NCBI GenBank assembly: GCA_012976225.1
Contig: JAAVVG010000007.1
Coordinates: 868,001 to 932,000, forward strand
Reading direction: 5' to 3'
Length of the DNA: 64,000 nucleotides
DNA from: Golubevia sp. BC0850
Lineage: Eukaryota; Basidiomycota; Exobasidiomycetes; Golubeviales; Golubeviaceae
In this document: in pieces, positions 48,439 through 59,740 of the stretch
How the letters are laid out: the number at the start of each line of letters is the position of its first letter
How positions within the stretch are numbered: the stretch's first letter is position 1
Notes under the pieces: model-generated
What the model was told of the DNA's origin: nothing
Databases searched by the model: none
Seen by the model: only the letters and a program-made list of their open reading frames with translations
Translations under genes and position numbers: made by a program

Positions 48439-50257
48439 CTAATCCCTCAATAGCCCTTTCTCCTTCCTAGCCTCTCGAGTGTCGATCTTCTTCGGTCCAC
48501 CTGCGGCCGTTAAGATTTCGATTCCCTCTTCAGTGACCAAAAGAGTCTCTTCAGCTGCCGCAGAAGAAGCACCATCAACAGTTGTAACTGTCCAATCATC
48601 TGGCCAATCCATAGTTTTCCAATTTGAAGAGGCATTTAGCATTGGTTCGATTCTGTTTGGTGAGAGAAAGGAGACAGTACGAGTCAGAAACCCCCCAGGT
48701 TTCACCTTCGGAAGCGATCAATCCATTTAAACTCACGTAAAGATCTAGAATTGAATACGAAACGGAAAAAAAGACCAAAAGAAAGAGGAAAAAAGTTCAG
48801 CCCATCACAAAACCTCTTTTCGACTTGTCTCGATTCTTCATCTTAAGAGGCACTCACATTTCCAACCTGCATAACCCCATAAGCCTTCTTAGTAACATGA
48901 TGATAAACCGTAGGAGCTCCATGAAAGAACCTTCCAATTCCATGACCTGTATATTTCTTCACCACCGCGAATCCTCTTTCTTCTGCTAAAGGTTGAATGA
49001 TTTTTCCGATTTCGGAGAAGGGAACTCCTGGACCGCAGATGGAGATGGCTGTGTCTAGACAGTCACTATAGGAGAGAAGAAGGATGTAAAGAGATGGAGA
49101 GAAGAGGAGATGGAGGAGAAAGAGAAAAAAGGAGCGAGAAGTCAGGTTCGAGGAAAGGGGGAAGAAGGGGGAGAGGTTAAGAGATTGATCGAGGAAGTGG
49201 AAGTGGAAGTGAGAACTCACCGAGCAGCTTTGATTAATGACATAGTTGGCTCGTCTGCTTTCGCTTTTTCTCCTACAGGGTAGGTGGCGTTTCTAAGAGG
49301 AGAAAGGGAAAAGGGAAAAGGGATGGAGAGACAAAGGTTAGGTTAAGTTCTGGAAGTTGGTAAAAGGAGTTGATGGATGCTTTGCGCTGAAGATACCCAC
49401 AGATCACCATGGAATCCTTTGGAAATGAGAAGCAAAATTGGTAGAAGAGATATCATTAGCAGGGTGAATCAGAAGTGAAACGCTTGTTACCTCTTCGAAT
49501 CGAATCTTGAGTGGCTACTAACCATGATGGTAAAGGGTAACATCTTAACATAAGAATCACAATCGAATGAAGAAATTGATGAACAGTCAGAGACACAAGA
49601 TAGAAAGGTCCGAAGCAGTGTGACGCAAAACTCACCCAAATTAATCGAATCTCCATCCTTCAAGACCGTTCCATCTGGGATTCCATGACAAATCACTTCA
49701 TTGACGGAAGTACATATGCTTTTAGGGAAACCGTGATAGTCCAAAGGAGAAGGATAGCAATCCCTTTTGATAGCCTCTTTGAAGCAAATCTCGTCTAATT
49801 CATTCGTCGTAATTCCAGGAGCGATGTGAGAAGCTGTGATAGTAAGGACTTCTCTTGCAAGCTGACAAAGATAAAAAGAATTGATCAGATGGATTTGGAA
49901 AAGCCATCAGGGAGGTCAAGAGAAAGTCAACTCACAATAGCTGCCTTTCTAACTCCTTCCTGTTCCAATTGGTTGTTCACCTTGATGTTCTTGGAGGAGA
50001 ACATCTGATCAAATGAGATGGTAAATCATTGTCAGTACAACTGTTTCAAAAGGATGATTATGAATAGATTTTAGGGGACTCGCCTGCCACCAATAAGCCA
50101 AAGTGTTGCTCACCCCTTCTCTGGCATAATTTGGCCTGATTACAGTTGAAGGAACGTCTTTCTTTGAGTTCTTCTTTGATAAAGGATAAACTGCTCTTGT
50201 AGAACCAGAGTAAGTGAATCCTGGATGGGAGATGAATGGATCAAAAATCTCCGTCAT
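48439..50257 (-). CDS. MAP1: Methionine aminopeptidase type 1
   Basis: Nine exons on the minus strand, 50257-50084, 50004-49936, 49861-49636, 49543-49523, 49416-49401, 49292-49221, 49065-48858, 48744-48737, 48652-48439; 335 residues. Removes initiator Met from nascent proteins. Seen: [77 protein letters not shown] and [12 protein letters not shown]. The five metal ligands (two Asp, His, two Glu) are therefore present. The Asp ligands sit on exons of 21 nt (first Asp codon split) and 16 nt. The IFT of IFTIEPM needs an 8-nt exon. Intron 1 is GC-AG (CAG then GCGAGT). The N-terminus starts where the linker after the usual zinc-finger domain would begin, so the ribosome-binding zinc fingers of Map1 are missing from this model. 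Confidence 0.92.
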
Positions 50258-50384
50258 CTTTGAATGCGAGTGGTTGCGTGGTTAGGACTTGGGAAGATGA
50301 AGATTTTCTTGGCTGGGCTACTTCTCAAGAACCTCATCCGTCATCATCGCATCATCAGATTTGAATCAGCTCTCTTTTTTTAGA
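50258..50384. promoter_or_regulatory. 127-bp divergent promoter between MAP1 and the NEPRO/Rmp1-like gene
   Basis: Start codons of the two divergent genes are only 127 bp apart, so the interval must serve both. A TTCTCTTTTTTT-like tract lies near the plus-strand start. No factor site is claimed. Confidence 0.4.
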
Positions 50385-52303
50385 ATGAACAGAAAATCAG
50401 GTTCAACTGGGAATAAGAAGGGAAAGACAGGAATCAAGAATGACCAATCGAAATCAGAAGGTAATCCTTCAACTCCTTCCACTTCCACTTCCACTTCCAC
50501 TTCCACTTCAATCTACTCATCCTCTTCCACAATCACTACGACTCTAATTTCTCATCTCAAACCTCATAAATTATCTCACAAATCTTTACATTCATCTTTG
50601 ACATCTCTTTCAAAAGAGTTAGCTTTATTAGATCAATTATGGTATAAGAATCAAGCTCAATTCAGAACTGCAAAGTGGTGGAAAAGGTTAGATGGGGTCA
50701 GAAGGTGTGGAAAGAGAGTTGTAGGAAGTAAAGGTAAACAGTCAAAAGCTTCTAAAATCAGAAGTATTAGAGATTCAAACAGTAGAGAGAAGGGGAAGGA
50801 TTCAGTCACTAATGCTTTGAAAGCGGAAGATCCAAAGAAAGGTTGGAGAGATGGAGCTGGTTGGAAGAGCTTGGGGAATAGTCTGCATCTTTGGCAAGCT
50901 ATGTGGGGATCTAGAGAGGAGGTAGAAGAGTTCAAATATGGTCCTAGAAATACCAGGTGAGTTGGTAGTGGAATGGAGAACATTGACGGAAGGGAAGCCT
51001 TTTAAGGCTTACTCCCCATCTCTCTATCCCTCTATCCAGCCTGCCCAAATTACCGGGTCAACCCAACGTCAAACCTTCTCAAGAATCACTAGAACTTCTG
51101 TCCTCTTCCTTAAAAGAGCTCCTAGTCCTACTCCATGAGCTACGACTTAGATCTCGTCAAGCTTGGAGGTGAGTTTTTCTGATTTCCCCCAATTCCATCT
51201 TACTGTCTTCTTTTGATGGCATACATGCTCATTCATCCCTCCCCGACTCTTCTCACAGCATGATCTCTGCCCATCTTCGGACTCCTCCAGCTCCAACCTT
51301 CGCTCCACTTTGCGTCTTACTTCTTGGGATTTGTGCTAAAATCGATTCTTTAGCTGGAGAAGCAGCTTGGGGGATCGACGTTGAAGTTGAACAAGATCAA
51401 TCTTCCAGGAAGGAAGGAATTCAAACCAGACAACCTCAGAAGGCCAATCAATTACCTGGTGGCTGTTTACTTTTAACTAAGACTAAGGAATTGGAGGAAG
51501 CTCTCCATGGAAAGGACGTTCTGCCTACCTCGAACTTCCCTGGTCTAAGTTCTGCTCAGAATCTGAAAAGAAATAGAGAGATCTCTGATGACCCTGAGTC
51601 AAACTTGGGTAGATCGGAAGATAGGTTGTCTAAGAAGGTTAAGGTTTCTGAGAATGATGAAGCGCAGATGGAGACAATTTCAAAAGGCTCTGCCCTACCT
51701 TTTAAGAGGAAGAAAAGGACGAGAAGATCAACACCTGGACATTTCTCTCTTCATAGGTCTAATAATGCTTTGGTTGCAATCCTTTTAGATTCTAACTCTT
51801 CTTGCAAGACTCCTCGAGATTTTAGAGGGCTTAAAGATCCTCTTTTGAAGACTCTGATTAAGGATACAAAAGTGATCACTCCTAAAGAGAAGAGTAAAGT
51901 AGATATGAAAGAGAAGAAAGTGATAACGAAAGGAATCAAATCGAAGCCAGAAACCAAGTCAAAATTAGTAACAAAACCAAAAGCAAAGCCAAACGCTAAA
52001 TCGACTTCTAGTTCAACTTCAACTCAAGCCTTAAAGCCTCAGAATAAGAAGATCGAAGTAGTCAAGATTGCAAGTGAAACCATAGAGAGGACAAGAGGGG
52101 CGGCTAGAGAGAGGAGGAGAGCTATGAGAGCTCAGAAGTTTGCAGATGGAAAGGGAGAGAAAGTTCCAGAAACCTCTTCTTTGACGGGAAAGAAACCTCT
52201 GGAAGGGAAGAAACAGATGAAGAAGCCTGTTACTCAGGTGGCCAAAAAAAGAAAGGCGGCTTCGTTTTTGGATGATGACCTTGGAGAGGCTTTAGAGAGA
52301 TGA
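50385..52303 (+). CDS. NEPRO/Rmp1-like nucleolar protein (RNase MRP-associated)
   Basis: Exons 50385-50956, 51040-51168, 51259-52303; 581 residues. After a Ser/Thr-repeat leader (TTCCAC repeats at 50476-50507) comes a conserved helical domain: SLHSSLTSLSKELALLDQLW then YKNQAQFRTAKWWKRLDGVR, later LHLWQAMWGSREEVEEF, LLVLLHELRLRSRQAW, and ISAHLRTPPAPTFAPLCVLL. The helical pattern with LLxxLxYKNxxQ(F/H)xxxxWWxxL is what I recall for the N-terminal domain of NEPRO, the animal counterpart of yeast Rmp1 in RNase MRP, which cuts pre-rRNA at A3. The C-terminal 250 residues are Lys-rich (KPKAKPNAKSTSS), fitting nucleolar location. Assignment by pattern memory, moderate. Confidence 0.5.
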
Positions 52304-52494
52304 AGAGAGGGCTCTTTGAGAAAGAGGAGTTGAAGGTGTTATTCAATTTGTATCATTAGTTCAGAAATTCATTCGTGATTCGACTCATGAAATGGAGGTT
52401 GGTTTCAGTTCTTCACGCTGCGCTTCAGCGCTTCAGCAGCTTCGCAGTTTCATCTTTGTTCATCACTCCACCGCTTCTTTGGTTCATAACAAAC

Positions 52495-53717
52495 ATGCCA
52501 GCCTCAAACCAACCTGCTTCAACAGAATCTAACTTCAGAGATCAATTGTCTGGGTTCCGATGGGCCAGAGGCTCAACTAATGATTCAACTAGGAGTACAA
52601 CGACTAATCCGGCAGGTCAAGGAAGTTACTTATCGACCATCTCGAATTCTATTAGTGGATATGTTCCGCTCAGGAGTGCTGAGAGGACAAATGAGGAGGA
52701 AGCTTATTTGAGTCTGAGTAGATGGGAGAGGTGAGTTTGGAAAAGATGAGAAAGATTGGAGAGAAAGAGAGAGATAGGCTGGAGGAAGGAGGAGCTGGTG
52801 CTGTGAGCTCAGAGGTGGGAGTCGGACAGTCAGGAGTCACTAGGGATGTCGTGTTCGATCTGCACGATTCGAATCAGTCGTTTTTGAGAGTTCAGAGCTA
52901 GAGAGCAGAGGACAGTAGCGAGAAGCTACATTCCACGACTCTTCCGCTGCACTTCAGATCCGAGATCTCCCAGTGTGATGGATTGCATCCTCTGTTGAAG
53001 ATACTAAGAAAGCTTTCAACTGCATCCAAACATCTCAGATGGCTTGGAATCTAACTTTCTTTCTTCTGCCCCTCTATCAGGTTCCTCGGATTCTTAGCCT
53101 GTCTAGCAGGTTCAGCAATCCTCTTCTTCTTCTCTTTCATCTTTCTCAATCCTCTTCTTCTAGCTACAAGGCCCCATAAATTTGCTCTTAGCTTCAGTCT
53201 CGCGAGTTTGCTGTTCATGGTCGGGTGAGTGATCCTTCCTCCTTCGTCTCTTGAAGGCTGAACAAAAGTACTAACCTAACGATGTTCCCCTGAAATCGGC
53301 TTTCTCAAATCACAGATTCTCCGTTCTTTCAGGACCTATAGCTCATACCAAACACATGTTTTCTCCTGCACGATTGCCCTTCTCTTTGACGTGAGTTCGC
53401 TTCTTCCAAAGCTTTCTCACACGTTCGACTTTTGACTTTCGAGTTTCCTTCCGATTCCGTCTCGTCCTAAGACTGATTTTTCTCTTTCTCGATTGTTCTC
53501 CTTTTGACTTGCGTTCTCCAGATACCTCTCCTCTCTAGCTCTAACTCTCTACTTCGCTTTGGGTCCAAGGTGGCTGCTACCAACTCTGATAGCTGCAGTG
53601 GTTCAGGTGTGCGCTCTTCTAGCTTATCTAGCCGCTTATTTCCCAGGTGGAACTACCACTTTGAGGTATGGAGCTAGTATGGCTGCTAGAGGCGGAGCGG
53701 CTCTGCTTCCGTTTTGA
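52495..53717 (+). CDS. SFT2: Sft2-type vesicle transport protein
   Basis: Exons 52495-52730, 53081-53224, 53316-53390, 53522-53717; 216 residues, the normal size. Four hydrophobic spans follow an N-terminal cytosolic tail: LACLAGSAILFFFSFIFLNP, FALSFSLASLLFMVGFSVLS, YLSSLALTLYFALGPRWLLP, and ALLAYLAAYFPGGTTTLRYG. The motifs RWERFLGFLACL, GPIAHTKHMFSPARLPFSLT and FPGGTTTLRYGASM are Sft2/Got1 family marks. Sft2 is a Golgi membrane protein that acts with Got1 in fusion of endosome-derived vesicles with the late Golgi. The start at 52495 is chosen because MPASNQPAS begins a reasonable tail and the upstream codons look like leader. Confidence 0.9.
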
Positions 53718-54952
53718 GAGATTCTCACATTGGACTGTATGATTGTATAGTACAGCTTGCTTCCTGCCCTGAAATCTTTCTGCGTATGAGACAGCTTACA
53801 ATCTCCTTTGCTCTATGGCCTATTTTCAGCACCTGACTGGGCAATATCACTTGACAAAGAAAAGCAAATGAGCGTTCCCACTTGAGCTTCTATTGAAGGC
53901 GACTGAGCAGAGCGAGAATACTAAACCAGGATCAAACTTTGTGATCGATTGCCTTCGATTGCCCGGAGTTGTGCTTTACTGCGATGCCTCATACTCCATC
54001 AGTCCATCGCCAATTCGCAACGAACAAGTCAAATTGTCAAAGCTCAGAAATGGACAGAGAGAAATTTTGAATTTCTCAGCGAGAAGTAAAAGAACATGCT
54101 AGATTTTTTATTGTAAAAGTACAGAGGATGAATGTGTAGGAGCCAGAACGGGAATGTGGGAACAGAGGGGGGGAAAGTTGAGGTGGGAAAAAGACAAATC
54201 TGTCTCTCGAAAGAGAAGGACAGAAATGAGAAAGAAAGAGGAGAGTGATGTTGAGCTTTATTTTCATGCAAATGATCATATAGAGAGATGGGGATGGGGT
54301 ATGTTTGGAGAAAAGGGGAGCGGAAGAGGATTTGAAGATCTTGTTTCAAACCGATTTCGAGAGGTAGGAGGTAGTAGTATCTTTTAATCAGAATCGATGA
54401 GATCAGTCTTCGAATTAATCAGCAGAAAACCTTAAGCTCTTTCTTCAAGGATAAAGGAAAACCTTGAATTTCAGAAATCCATTGTTGATCAGAATTAATA
54501 CGTTTGCTTGTCGTTGAAGATAAAGAGCTTTGAGATGTCTAGGTTCTGATTTTCCTTCCCACCCTCTGACTGACTCTGCTAGGAGCTCGTCTGATTCCAT
54601 TTCCCATCTAAGACTTGCGGCAGAGCATTCTTAATTCTGGAACTACTGAGAGAACGCAAGGTCGAAAGTTCGAATTGATGCTTGAGCTTGCCTGAAAGTC
54701 GTTTTGGAATGTTTTGAAGTTTGGAAAAGGTTTTGAAGCTTTTGATTTTAAGTTGCGGAAGAGAGGAAGAAGAGGAGGTGGGGAGAGGTGAAAGGAAGAA
54801 AACTGTTTGGGTAATTGTGCTCGATTGAAAGATTTGACGTTTTTGCTTTTTTTGTTTGAATAAGGAATTAGAGAATTGATAGGTAGGAATTGGAGGATTA
54901 AAGAGGAGATATTTCAAAAAGAAAGCTTCGACTCCAGAGTCGAAAAGTCAAA
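53718..54952. other. Long convergent intergenic region
   Basis: About 1.2 kb between the stops of SFT2 and TBP. A purine-rich plus-strand stretch (54150-54260) creates long spurious frames. On the minus strand, about 54750-54579 reads LKIKSFKTFSKLQNIPKRLS and ends LPQVLDGKWNQTSS. It looks coding-like but has no start, partner exon or family. No gene is called. Confidence 0.45.
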
Positions 54953-56331
54953 TCAGTTCTTTCTGTATTCTGACAATACAGGGAAGATTAAGTTGAATGC
55001 TTGATAGATCTCTTCACGGACCTTTCCAGAAGGAGAAGAGAAAAGAAGGCGAGGGTTGGCGATTTGTCCAGGAAGAGGGAGGGCGAGATGCGAACGGGAA
55101 TCGACGACACTTACCTTAGCACCAGTTAAAACGATCTTTCCAGAAACAAAGATCAGCAAAACGACCTTTGGCTTGACCATACGATAGATGAGACCTGGGA
55201 AGAGCTGAGAGAGGGTCGGAGGGATGGTGTTCAGTCCATCGAGACAAGACAAGGGAGGAACTACGAGCAAGCCTTTGATCGACGAGAACAGCGTGCGCGA
55301 TGCTCACCTCTGGTTCGTAAGATGAGAACTGGGAATGTTGATTAGCAGCAAGTCCTTCCAAACGAATGGGGAACTTGACATCGCATCTGTTTAGAGGCGA
55401 TGGTGAAGGAGGAGCAAATGAGCACGATGACGGTGAACAGGAAGGAAAGAGCGTCGATCCGACTCACGATCCAACAATGTTTTGAATCTTGAACTCGCTG
55501 AAATGAGCCTCGAAACCCAACTTCTGGATGATACGAGCGTATTTACGAGAAGCGAGACGTGAGTCATCTTCACTTCTAGCTCCAGTGACGACCATCTTTC
55601 CAGAAGCAAAGATCAAGGCGGTGGTCTTTGGTTCACGAATACGCATGATGACAGCGGCGAAACGCTGTAAAGGAGAAAGGAAAGAAGGTGAAAAAGAACT
55701 AAACTGTTTAGTGATCTTGTTTCTTCAAACGCTACGCGCTTCCCAACTCGTGGCGTGGTGGTGGATCAGATGAAAAGATATGCACCTTTGGATTGTACTC
55801 TGCATTACGAGCATGTAGAGCGATCGTTTTTAGATCGAGACGAACTTCCAAATTGACGGTTGCGACAATGTTTCTTTTGGAAGAAAAGAAGGTGTGAAGG
55901 AGAGACTGTCAGTGAACCGTGGCTCAGTCGATGGGATGGTCGGAGGTGGATGCTCATCGTTCCCTCCCGTTTCTACGATTCTGAATGAAACATTTTGATA
56001 TTGGTGATTGATAGACTTGTTTTACATTGATTTGCGCACATTGAGACGGCATCTGGAAGAATGACAGCACATCACCCACTTCCTCCCCCCCCCCTTTTCC
56101 CTCCCCAGCCATGTGTTATACTTACTGTAGTGTAGGTACGATACCATTTACGGTGGTCAATCCAGCAGCCAAACTAGCTTGATCATTCTTCTCATTTCCA
56201 ACCACTGCACTGTTAGTTGAATCCTTTTCCTTTCCATTACCGATTCCATTACTGTTGTTTGCTGCTGCTACTCCATTCACGTTGGCTTGCAAAGTGTTGG
56301 ATTGACCTGGAAGAGCGAAACTAGTTGACAT
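54953..56331 (-). CDS. SPT15: TATA-binding protein
   Basis: Six exons on the minus strand, 56331-56126, 55873-55786, 55664-55468, 55387-55309, 55204-55115, 55021-54953; 242 residues. A variable Asn/Gly-rich N-terminal tail of about 65 residues is followed by the saddle: [117 protein letters not shown]. The two direct repeats of the TBP core are both complete. It nucleates pre-initiation complexes for RNA polymerases I, II and III. The intron after exon 2 opens with GTGCAT, a weak donor forced by phase. Divergent from COQ8 across 375 bp. Confidence 0.96.
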
Positions 56332-56706
56332 GGTTTTGGATTGGATTAGATTGGTTGAATGGATTGGAATTGAAAGTTAAGGATTGACTAGAAAGTGGGT
56401 TGTTGGAAAAAGAAGGTAATTTGGCTGAGAAGAGAAAAGGAATTGGATGGTCAAGAGAAAGGAGCAAACACTCGAGTTCGCTTCTTATAGGAGCTCAGGG
56501 GCCTTATCCTTAACACCTAGAAATATCCTTCTTTTTGATGACCAAATGAATTTAAATACGGTTTGAATCATCAGAAGCAAGAGAAAGTACCTCCAAGAGT
56601 GGGGAAGCGATGTGTAGCAAGACTTTTGGATCGAGTGAGCCTCTACTGCTGCTTCACCTCTAACCCTCACCTCTCTTCAACGAACTTGGTCATTCTCGCC
56701 TAGGAA
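56332..56706. other. Divergent intergenic region between TBP and COQ8
   Basis: Shared upstream region. No motif claimed. Confidence 0.4.
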
Positions 56707-59648
56707 ATGCTCAGAGCTCTCTCTGATGCAGCTGTCGTTCTATCCTCAGCTGCTAGCGTAGCAAAGAGAGCTGTCCTCATTCAAGCTGAGTCGAGTCTAT
56801 CAGCTTCTTCCTCAACCTCTTCTGCTCCACCATCTAGACATTCAGCTTCATGGCCATCAAGACCTCAGTCTCGGCCGCAAGAGCCAGCAGAGCGACAGGT
56901 TCCTCACTCAGTTGGGCCCATTTTGAATGGAAGTCCTGTCGAGAAGCAGTTCGAGGGTGTTTCACCAGATGCAGACGAGGTGAGTGAGGTCAGCACCAGA
57001 AGAGAAGGTTCGCAGCTTTGGGGTTCAAGATCATGAAGGAAATGAGGTTCTGAAGAAGAAAAGATATGTGATCTGTATGTGATCTGCACTTGATAGGCAT
57101 AGATTGCTGCAAGGAGGCATCCAATCAGCTCAGCTCAAGCTGACCTCACTTCATCTTCCTTGCTCTTTCAGCTCAATTCCGGACCACTCCTTTCATCAGA
57201 GAACTCTTCTCCTGAACCTCCGAAGCCGTGGCCAACTCAGCGAGTCTCAGCCCAGCCTTCGACCTCGACAGCTACTTCCACTTCCAGCCCTCCTCCACCG
57301 CAATCTCAATCCCCTTCGAACCAGCCTGACTTCTCTTTGCCGCCGATAGCTCCCGATGGAACTCCAACCGAAATGAAGGTCATCTCATCTGGCAGAAATC
57401 AAGTTCAACAAGAGGACTGCTCATCAAGAAAAGAAGGCTCAGCTCGATCCATTGAAGAAATTCAAGAATCCCTGAAAGCTTTGGATCAAAGCCTCGGAGC
57501 TTACTTTGGAGAACCCGAGACTGTCGAGAAGAAGACTCCGGATCAAGAGAATTTGGAGATCCAGAGAAAGGAGAAATCAATTCTAAGCCAGGATGAACCT
57601 CGACCTCCAGTCGCTGAGCAAGATTCAATCAGCCTTGACTCTTCTTCAACAACAACATCTGAGCATACTACCTGGAATCCAATACCTCAAGCTTCGTCTA
57701 CCAATCCATCTACTACTGAATCAGAGAAGGAATCTCCTTCGAAAGCCTCTTCTCAGGACCAAAGCAACTCTTCAACTTCACCCACTGAAGCTCAGATCAA
57801 AGTCGAGGAAGCGGTTAAGATCGAGAAACGAAGAGAGATGGAAGCGGAAAGGGCTGCAACTGAATCGGATCTACAACAAGAACAAGCGAAAGGAGAAGTC
57901 ATGGAGGAAGAAGAATACGACGCAGCAACTGAAGTCAGATCTACACCTCTCAGACCCGCCAAGGTTCCATCCTCACGTCTTGGTAGACTCTTTCACTACG
58001 GATCTCTAGGAGCAGGTCTTGCATGGGGAGCAGCTGGAGAAATGGCTAGAGGTGGGGGAGGAAAGCAAGGAGTCTTCATGTCGGAATCTAACGTCAAGAG
58101 ATTGGTCGATAAGCTTAGCACGATGAGAGGAGCAGCTTTGAAATTAGGACAGTTCATGTCAATTCAAGATTCAAACCTTCTTCCAGAACAGATAGAGCAA
58201 GTTCTACTACGAGTTCAAAATTCAGCTAATTACATGCCTGCTTGGCAGATGGAGAAAGTCATGAACGAAGATTTAGGTCCGGATTGGAGAGAATCTTTCG
58301 AATCTTTTCAGGACGTTCCTTTTGCCTCTGCTTCGATCGGTCAAGTTCATTCAGCTGTTCTCTCCAAGAGCCATTCTTCAAATCTAGCTGGAAAGAGAGT
58401 TGCTGTCAAAGTTCAATTTCCTGGAGTGAGAGAATCTATCGTCTCTGATCTTTCGAATCTCAAATGGTTGCTGTCTGCGTCTGCTATTCTTCCCAAAGGT
58501 CTCTTTTTGGAGAATACTATCAAGGTTATGAGTAGAGAATTAGACGACGAATGTGACTACGAAAGAGAAGCTGAGATGGGAGCTAAGTTCTACGAATTGT
58601 TGAAAGATTCAAAAGAATTTGCAGTTCCTGAAGTGGTGAAAGAACTCTGTGGAAAGAGAGTTCTGACGACTGAGATGATGAGAGGTAGACCTCTGACTCA
58701 GGCGAAAAGGTTTGGTCAGGAGAAGAGAAATCAAGTGAGTCCTTGAGCTTTTGTTCCGTGCTTCCTCGGTTGTAAATTGATCGCAGCCTTTCTCTACTCT
58801 CTCACAGATCGCACATTCAATCCTTCTTCTCTCCCTCCGAGAACTCTTCACATTCCGTCTAATGCAAACTGACCCCAACTGGACCAACTTCCTCTTTAAC
58901 GAAAAGACCGGAAAGATCGAGTTGATCGATTTCGGTGCTACCAGAGAATATGACAAGGAGTTCATCGACGACTGGCTGAGGCTGTTGAGAGCTGCTGTTG
59001 AAGGAAGGAGAGATGATTGCAGAGACTGGAGTAGGAAAGTTGGATATCTCACTGGAGACGAATCCGAGGTGAGTCTTGAATCTAATTCTTCAAAGATGGA
59101 CACCGAGGTTCGCTGAACTTTTGTTCCCCTTTCTTCGACCGCCCTCCTCCCCAACCTCAAAGGCAATGCTCAACGCTCATCTAGACAGTATGATCGCTCT
59201 AGGAGAACCTTTCCGGTCGGATTCGCCTTCGCCTTACCCTTTCAAGAATCAAACCATCACAGCTCGAGTCAAGGCTCAAATCCCCCTTATGCTCAAGGAA
59301 CGATTGACTCCACCTCCATCTGAAACTTACTCGTTGAACAGAAAGTTGAGCGGGGCTTTCCTTCTTTGCGCTCGATTAGAGGCTGAGGTCAAGTGTAAGG
59401 AGATGCTACAGACCGTGGCTGGAGACTACAAGTTTGGGGAGGAAGGCAAAGAGGCGGTCGGAGATTCAATCCCAAGTGCTGGTGGTCTGAAAAGCTCTAG
59501 TGGGAATGGATTCGGAAGCGATAGGAGAGAAATTCACACTTCTAGAATCTTGAGGGAAATCGAGAATCTAAAGAAGGAGAAGACAGAGTCGAAGAAGAAA
59601 TCAATTTACAGACGTGAGCAACAAATAGATTCGACCCAAACCATGTAA
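56707..59648 (+). CDS. COQ8: Coq8/ADCK3-type atypical kinase of coenzyme Q biosynthesis
   Basis: Exons 56707-56979, 57172-58734, 58808-59068, 59163-59648; 860 residues. The Coq8 core starts near residue 340: RLGRLFHYGSLGAGLAWGAA, the KxGQ helix in GAALKLGQFMS, the Ala-rich loop variant FASASIGQVHSA, VAVKVQFPGV, the DDECDYEREA acidic motif, TDPNWTNFLF and IDFGATREY (DFG). These are UbiB-family hallmarks. Coq8 is a matrix ATPase, peripheral to the inner membrane, that supports the CoQ synthome. The first about 340 residues are a Ser/Pro/Glu-rich stretch much longer than in yeast (whole Coq8 about 500), after a short start MLRALSDAAVVLSSAASVAKRA that could target mitochondria. A GTGAGC donor at 59614 could instead splice the last exon onto the next gene. 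Confidence 0.92.
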
Positions 59649-59740
59649 TTCTAAACCAAATTCAAACGCTGAAATCCAAAATCAAACTTCTCTCATTTCT
59701 CTCCCGTCCACTCTTTCTGCAATGTGAATCTTTTCATCAG

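Noticed and set aside
54044-54387. Overlapping long frames on both strands
   Set aside because: Produced by a purine-rich stretch; composition is simple and no splice structure or family match exists.
54579-54917. 112-codon minus-strand frame near the TBP 3' end
   Set aside because: No ATG start, and only its last 60 residues look protein-like. Mentioned under the spacer but not called as a gene.
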